From positions 1 through 36,351 of the forward strand of contig MU624641.1 in the NCBI GenBank assembly GCA_025349905.2: 36,351 bases of DNA, read 5' to 3'. Shown in pieces: positions 30,884 to 36,351 of this stretch. The position numbers and the translations under genes are program-made. Numbering within the stretch: position 1 is the stretch's first letter; each line of letters opens with the position of its first letter. The notes beneath the pieces were generated by a model. The model was given only the letters and a program-made list of their open reading frames with translations, made no database searches and was not told the origin of the DNA. The DNA is from Blastocladiella britannica. Its lineage: Eukaryota > Blastocladiomycota > Blastocladiomycetes > Blastocladiales > Blastocladiaceae.

Positions 30884-31854
30884 ATGGTACGCGGTACACC
30901 CCATGTCATTTTATGAGGTACTAATATGCTGTAATAACAAAAGGGAGACGTCGTCCGCCGCACCTGGAACAATCTCGGCGCCGCCAATCGATCCGGCGGC
31001 GGCAGCTCATCCGCACCTCCACCACTGCCGGCCGCAGATGCTGGCCCAAAACTGCTGCAGGCGCGTGTCGGGCGCGTCAATTTCGAGTCGGCGGTCGGCA
31101 AACAGTCGCTCGTGTCCACCAGCGCCTCGGGCCAGGCCCAGGCCGGTTTTTACTGCTCACTGTGCGATCGGCTGCTCAAGGATAACTTCAGCTACCTCGA
31201 CCACCTCAACAGCCCATTCCGTACGTGTATACACTTCTATTGGTATTGACGTCAATAACTGAATACAATATTTAATAAGACCTCAAACGCGGCGGGCACA
31301 CGCTCGAAATCAAAAAGGCGACATTGGCGGATGTGCGGGCGCGGATCGCATTTCACAAGAAACGGCGGGCCCTGGCCACCGAAGATTACGGTACTCTTAC
31401 TTTTGTGCATTTTTCTTGTTTAATTGGCTGACAATTAGGATGACCAGATATGGACAAGCGCATCGAGGCCATCAAGCAGGCGCAGCTGGCGGAAAAGCTG
31501 GCCAAGAAGCAGCGCCGGCTCGAGGCCAAGCGTGCGCGTCGGGAAGAGGGTGAGACGCGGGCATCGCGCAGCGCCAACACCAATGCCGCTGGCAATGGCG
31601 ATGAGGACGACGCGGATCCGTTTGGCGCTGCGGGTCCTTGGCCCATGGGCGATGGCGACGACGGAGACGGGTCGGGCAGCGAGTACTCGGACTACGACTT
31701 GGACGAGCACGGCAATATTGTCGAGACGGGGAAAAAGATCAAGCGCGTAGATCCACCACCACCGCCATCGATTCCGATAGATATGGAGGAGTCGGCCGAA
31801 GACGAGATGGCTCGGCTCATGGGGTTTGGGTCGTTTACTACCACCACAAAGTAA
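30884..31854 (+). CDS. SNU23: U4/U6.U5 tri-snRNP zinc-finger protein SNU23/ZMAT2
   Basis: Four exons, 30884-30886, 30944-31220, 31280-31390 and 31448-31854, give 265 residues. SNU23/ZMAT2 joins the spliceosomal B complex near the 5' splice site and U6. The first exon is inferred as the ATG alone, followed by GTACGC and, downstream, a TACTAATA branch; exon 2 opens GDVVRRTW, like the RRTW start in yeast. The matrin-type zinc finger FYCSLCDRLLKDNFSYLDHLNSPFH is completed by splicing, giving C-x2-C and H-x5-H. The family segment LARATLADVRARI-type helix (IKKATLADVRARIAFHKKR) and a Lys/Arg coiled coil follow. A Gly/Asp-rich acidic insert precedes the conserved end DEMARLMGFGSF. The conserved DxxEY after RRTW is absent here. 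Confidence 0.9.
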
Positions 31855-31869
31855 ATAGATACTTGGTTG

Positions 31870-33071
31870 TTAAAAGTACGCAGGTTTGAATTTGCTGCCA
31901 ACCATGCCGCGCCGTCCTCCCCCACTTTGGAGCTTGTCACCACCACCGGAGGATATGGTTCCAACTGTACTTGGGCCCGGGCCGCGCGGATCGTCCACCT
32001 GAACCGAGACTCGCACTGCTCCCAGCGCGATCGCCAGCCGCATCAGCAACCGCCACGCAGAGTACACCACCGCGCCGATTGCTGCGTACTGCACCCATGC
32101 CCACTTGAGGATGTGCGCCCAGGTTGGACGCTGCTCGTACGGCTGCGCGGCGCCGGTGGTCAATGTGGCAGAGATCAGCAGTGGGTTTGATCGTGCTCGT
32201 GGGAACGTGACGATCGGCGAGCTTGAAGACAGTGGCATCTCGAATGCGAGGGTAGAAGATAACGAAATCGCGTCGGTATGTGGCGACAAGAGTCCTTGCT
32301 GCTGTCGGACCATGAGAGACGAGGTGTAGGTCAATGACGACACTAGCGCCATGGACGGGATCGTTTGTGCGAGGATCAAAGTGGTTGATTGGTCGTAGAT
32401 CCGTGATTTGGTCTTGGTATATTTCTTTTTGTCAGTTTTCTTTGCTTTCATTGTTCAAGGTAATACATACCAATGTGACGGCAAAGTCAAGCTCGATCCG
32501 CACGGACGAGAGCATTTCATCGCTGGCCATGGGGACTGATATGTACAGGGCAATCTTTTCATTGACTGCGTCGCGATTTGCATCAACATGGAGTGCCTCC
32601 AGTCAAAGTGTCAATTCGGAATGCATTTACGGCGTCAATAAACAAGGAGCATACCTGGATGTTGGGGAACCGCACATCCAATCCACTGAGCAACAGGGTA
32701 TTCAAAACAGCTGGATCGCTTGAGAAATCCGCGGACCAGCCCAGGGCTCGGGATTTGCCTAAAGCAGTCACGCCGGTCGGATTCAGGTACGACCCAGACA
32801 AGTGCATTGACCAGTTTCCAGAGAATCGAATCTGCGGGCGATCCATGACCGTCAGGTGCGAGACCAAGAATCCTATTGTTATTCTGTCAGTTGGGCTGTT
32901 TTCCTCCGATCAATTGACGTGATTGTTACCATCGGAAACCAGCGACAGCCAAAATGGGGCCAGGATTGCAATCAGGGCGACGGCAATGGCGAGAAGACCA
33001 TCCACGGATGCGAGTCGCGTCTGATACCGGACCAAGACGGCGTCCTGGGCGATGGTGAGTGTCTTCGACAT
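31870..33071 (-). CDS. TMEM231: ciliary transition-zone protein TMEM231
   Basis: Four exons, 33071-32930, 32872-32655, 32596-32471 and 32412-31870, give about 342 residues (human about 316). TMEM231 is a subunit of the MKS/B9 complex that gates membrane proteins at the base of cilia. It has an N-terminal membrane helix (LLAIAVALIAILAPFWLSLV), FLVSHLTVMDRPQIRFSG, a region resembling the human DRNQDGKTDMLHFKLELPL block (DANRDAVNEKIALYISVPM), VRIELDFAVTL, and a second helix opening ILKWAWVQYAAIGAVVY, matching the diagnostic KFAWVQY segment of the family. The Gly-rich C-terminal tail is not conserved. It ends 15 bp from the convergent SNU23 stop and diverges from BFR1. Confidence 0.88.
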
Positions 33072-33288
33072 TTTTTTATATTACTTGGGAAAAAGCGACT
33101 GGGAAAAAGTGGCGTATAAAATCCAGACGCGTTTCAATTCGAAGTGCAGCAGCGCCCTTCGCCCACGCATCGTCGCCCGCCCTCCGTGACAAGTCTTTCA
33201 ACCAAAGTATCTTTAGAATAATAAAGCGCGGAGCCACCAGCAGAGTGATTTTTACTCTTTCCGACATCAATAGCATAATAACATAATC
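33072..33288. promoter_or_regulatory. divergent promoter of TMEM231 and BFR1
   Basis: 217 bp separate the divergent ATGs. The part near BFR1 is AT-rich (AATAGCATAATAACATAATC before the ATG). No X-box-like palindrome, the usual RFX site of ciliary genes, could be recognised by eye. Confidence 0.45.
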
Positions 33289-35167
33289 ATGTCCGCCACC
33301 GCCGTCGCCGCCCCTGCCGCTCCCGCCACCGCGCCCGCCAAAAAAACCGGTGGCCAGCGCGTTGCGCCAAAGCCCGACTTTGACAAGCACGCGGCCCACC
33401 TCAAGGACCTCAATGATCAGATTGACCAAATCAAGGCGCAGCAAGTACGGCCTTTTTATTACTATTATCGAGGTAGCAAGTGGAGGAAAATAGGGCGAGG
33501 AGGCGAGCGCACGCGTCCGACCTCGCCCAAGTGTCGGCACTGCGACCAATAAAAGGACACGGACGCGTTTTTGACTAACAATCAACAACCAACCAACCAA
33601 TGAAAATAGACCAAGTTGCGCGAGCGTATCTCGCAGCTGCAGGTCGATACCGCGCAGTCGGGCTCCAACGACAAGCGTGGCGAGCTCAAAGAGAAGCTGA
33701 CCACGGCCCAGCGCGCGCAGAACGACGCTCGCCGCCAGCGCGAAGACTCGATGCGCCGGATCCTCACCCTGCAGGATTCGGTGCGCGTCAAGCAAGCCGA
33801 GATCAAGCACATCAAGGACCGTCTTGGCTTCCAATCGGTCGCGGACGTGGATGCTCGTATCAGGTACTTTTTTCATTTTCTCTATTTGAAAAGAAGTAGG
33901 CCCTCATATTGAAAAAACGACAACCAGCCAGCTCGAGGAGCGCGTCAATGCCGGCACCCTCAAGCTGTTGGAGGAGAAAAAAGCCATCAACGAGATCGCG
34001 CAGCTCAAGCGGTCCAAGCCGCTGTACGCGACGCTAGCGGCCAAGGAGGCCGAGATTGCGAAAGAGTCGGCGGAGCTGGCGACCCTGCAGTCCAAGCTGG
34101 AGTCGAGCTCGTCGTCGCGTGCCGCCACCGCCACCACGTACGACGCGGTCAAGAAGGAGCTGGACGCAATTGCGGGGGCCAAGAAGGCCGCGTACGACCA
34201 GCTGCAGGCCGCGTACGACGAGCAAAAGCAGCTCTCGGACAAGCTCAACACGCTGTACGACTCGCGCACGCTGATGCAGGACTCGTTCCGCGAGGCCAAG
34301 GAGGCGCACTTCCGCACGCTGCGCGAGGACCGCGCCCGCAAGCAGGAGGCGTACGCCGAGCAGAAGAAGCGCATCGAGCTTGAGAAGTTGGCGGAGCTCG
34401 CGCAGGAGGAACGCGACTTGGCCGACTTCCCCGCGTTCTCGGACGAAATCGTCATTTGCACCAACTTGATCTCGTACGTGAAGCAGGCCGCCGGGATCAA
34501 GGGATCGATTGTCCCCGGTGACGCAGCGCCCGCATCGTCGGCGGCCAAGAAGCCCACGTCGGGTGCGCTTGCTGCCAAGCACCAGGTGCGCAAGGTCGAG
34601 ACGCCCGCCAACGCCGAGCTGTTCAAGAAGAAGGACGACGCCATGGACATCCTGTTTGCCGGTGCCAGCAGCAAGAAGAAGGGCAAGAAGTCGGGACGCA
34701 CTGCCTCTGCCGCCGCCCCTGCCCCTGCCAAGCGTTCGTCCAGCCCCGCGCCCGCTGCCGCTGCCGCTGATGACGAGGCACCTGCTGCTGCTGCCTCCAC
34801 GCACTCGGCGATCGCAACGCCGCTGGCCGTGTTCAAGTTTGCGCTCACGATCATGGAGAACTTCTGGCTGGTCAAAGTCGATGTGCCCGTGACGCATGCC
34901 GATGCTCCCGCCACGATCGCCGCCCTGGTGGCCCGCCGCGAGTGGTACATGACGCACTCGGCTGCGGTGACGGCGCGCAACAAGGCTGCGGCCGAGGCAA
35001 AGATCGCCAAGCTGGCGGCTGGGCTGGAGAAGCTTGGCTCGCTCGACGGCGTTATGGCCGAGCAGAACGGCGTCGCTCCCTCTGCCGAGGAGACTGCGGC
35101 AGCAGCACCAGCGGACGGCGAGGAGGTGGAGGAGGAGGAGGTGGACGCCATGCAGGTCGAGGCATGA
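33289..35167 (+). CDS. BFR1: BFR1-like mRNP/nuclear segregation protein
   Basis: Exons 33289-33444, 33610-33863 and 33928-35167 give 549 residues. Yeast Bfr1 is a coiled-coil protein that binds polysomal mRNPs at the ER and affects secretion and chromosome segregation. Family marks are the start of the coiled coil KPDFDKHAAHLKDLNDQID, LRERISQL, KLTTAQRAQNDARRQRE, SVADVDARISQLEERV across an intron, LKRSKPLY, YDAVKKELD, LYDSRTLMQDSFREAKEAHF and LEKLAELAQEERDLADFPAFSDEI with the following NLISYVKQ. The C-terminal 200 residues are Lys-, Ala- and Glu-rich and poorly conserved, with an acidic end (EEVEEEEVDAM). The gene stops 27 bp before the IFT25 start on the same strand. Confidence 0.9.
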
Positions 35168-35194
35168 TCTCTTTTCACATCAAAATATTTAAGT

Positions 35195-35793
35195 ATGATC
35201 TCGAGCCCAAATAACCTGGCACTGTCGAGCAAGGTCGTGTTTGTATCGTCGCAGGATGCCCGCTATCCGCCCTTGAATGCCATTGACGGGTACTTGGTCT
35301 TTTTATCGGCCCGTTTTGGTTGGCTGATTTTCCCATCGCATCCAGCAATCCCAAGACGTTTTGGACCACCACGGGCATGTTCCCACAGGAAATGATCATT
35401 CAATTGGCCGAACCCGCGGAACCGCAGCGCCTCGTTGTATATGCCGCCAAGCGTACGATCAATACTTTTTCCTGGATCTGTGCTTTGGTCGTACCACTCA
35501 TGCAATTAAAACGACAGTCAAGAAGTTGGAAGTGCATGCGGCCTCGATCGAGCAAATGGAGGGCATTGGAAATGATGGCACCGACGTCTTTGAGTCAATT
35601 ACGACCATTGGTGCGACAAAATTCATTTTCAGAGCATTTCATTTTGGACTGACGAACCTTTACAGACTTGCCCGAGCAAAATTCGACCGCTTCGATCCCA
35701 CTGCGATTGTCGCGTCCCGTGTCGCACATCAAGCTCGTGTTTGCCGAGGGCCATTCAGACTTTGTGGCCGTTCGGAGCATTGCCCTGGAATAA
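35195..35793 (+). CDS. IFT25: intraflagellar transport protein IFT25 (HSPB11)
   Basis: Exons 35195-35289, 35346-35452, 35518-35610 and 35666-35793 give 140 residues (human 144). IFT25 forms a heterodimer with IFT27 in the IFT-B complex that carries cargo along the flagellum. The jelly-roll core is clear: VVFVSSQDARYPPLNAIDG, spliced to NPKTFWTTTGMFPQEMIIQL (nearly identical to human), RLVVYAAK, LKKLEVHAAS, then a C-terminal strand pair SHIKLVFAEGHSDFVAVRSIALE. All four phases agree. Together with TMEM231 it shows that the organism builds a cilium or flagellum. No IFT27 lies in the window. Confidence 0.93.
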
Positions 35794-35819
35794 AACTGTT
35801 TTGTGCCATGGCTTCCTTG

Positions 35820-36067
35820 TCAAAAGCGCGTCCAAGACACGCTACGTGCCATGTCCTTGTACTTGAACTCGCCCGAGAGTGATATGCGCATTGTCGCGAG
35901 CAGCTGAGTTCTTGATATCGCCTGGTGCCTTGATGCGGCCGCCTTGGCCCCCATCGAGCTCGCTGCCTTTCTTGGCGGCCTTGGGACTGGGAGCGGTCCT
36001 CAACAGCATCGATTTGGGCGTGGAGCACTTTGGCATTGCTGCTCGGGTTTTTTTCGCGCGCCATCCT
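35820..36067 (-). other. unresolved small coding candidate
   Basis: On the minus strand, two overlapping frames look coding by third-position GC. One runs 36036-35842 (MPKCSTPKSMLLRT..., 64 codons). The other ends 35820 with the tail MRISLSGEFKYKD, followed by MARSVSWTRF. A third frame starting at 36064 (MAREKNPSS) could be joined to that tail by an intron of about 100 nt (GTTGAG donor to ACTCAG acceptor) in phase. None resembles a known protein. It is convergent with IFT25. It may be a small gene with an unseen intron, or a decayed one. Confidence 0.25.
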
Positions 36068-36351
36068 CTGCCGCTCGCTTGGACCGATTAACCAGGCTCA
36101 CCAGAGCCGCCTTGGCTCCATCATGTCGTAGATCGGCGGCGAACGTTGCGCTGAGCACTTGCTATCGTTATGAACAGGTCGTAACCCACTCATGCGGGAC
36201 TCGCTTATTGAGCTGATCTTGTTGGTCTCAACTCGCGCTAGGGTGTCTCACCTTAACCCTGGATAAAGCTGATTGCAACAATTTCCACACTTCCCCCTCT
36301 CTCACAATCCAAAATAAAGAAAAACTACCCCAGCCTGCCCTGTGAGGGTCC
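36068..36351. other. right-hand edge, no gene recognised
   Basis: About 280 bp with no convincing frame on either strand. It would be the upstream region of the minus-strand candidate at 35820-36067, and may hold part of a gene that continues beyond the window. Confidence 0.5.

Noticed and set aside
1..36351. CRISPR arrays, insertion sequences, tRNA or rRNA genes
   Set aside because: No spaced direct repeats, transposase motifs, terminal inverted repeats or cloverleaf-like sequence were recognised. The window is a protein-coding eukaryotic region.

Overview
The window is nuclear DNA from a eukaryote with very compact, GC-rich genes (strong G/C preference at third codon positions) cut by many short introns of about 50-165 nt. 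Most introns begin GTACGT, GTGCGT or GTATGT and many carry a CTAAC-like branch point. The gene content points to a flagellated (zoosporic) fungus: fungal-type SNZ/PdxS, BFR1, GCN20 and CBM18 genes sit beside the ciliary genes TMEM231 and IFT25. A tryptophan-rich ankyrin protein and the GC-rich compact style suggest Blastocladiomycota (Allomyces/Catenaria-like); that placement is inference.

Left part (1-12598): a coiled-coil protein and a Ser/Pro/Thr-rich protein on +; a minus-strand, membrane-anchored protein whose hevein-type chitin-binding (CBM18) domain appears only after splicing; a + strand ankyrin-type gene interrupted by one frameshift; a small basic protein; casein kinase 2 alpha (minus, six exons) diverging from pyridoxal-phosphate synthase SNZ/PdxS (plus); and an ankyrin-containing protein of unknown role.

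Middle (12838-22054): four minus-strand genes packed head to tail, in transcription order PNO1 (18S rRNA maturation), a KICS2-like KICSTOR subunit, a Vps39/TGFBRAP1/Vps3-family tether subunit and a CDP-alcohol phosphotransferase (EPT1/CPT1). Gaps from stop to next start are only 48, 26 and 96 bp. KICSTOR anchors GATOR1, the nutrient brake on TORC1, at the lysosome, and Vps39-class proteins work at the same membrane, so the 26-bp pairing is the most notable arrangement here.

Right part (22232-36351): a short-chain dehydrogenase with a probable mitochondrial presequence; a large intronless two-SANT, poly-Q protein; the ABC-F translation factor GCN20; ARPC4 and SNU23, divergent, each apparently starting with a 3-nt ATG-only coding exon; TMEM231; BFR1; IFT25; and an unresolved small minus-strand ORF.

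All exon joins were worked out by eye from reading frame, splice-site shape and remembered family sequences. Every listed join keeps phase, but none is confirmed by transcripts.
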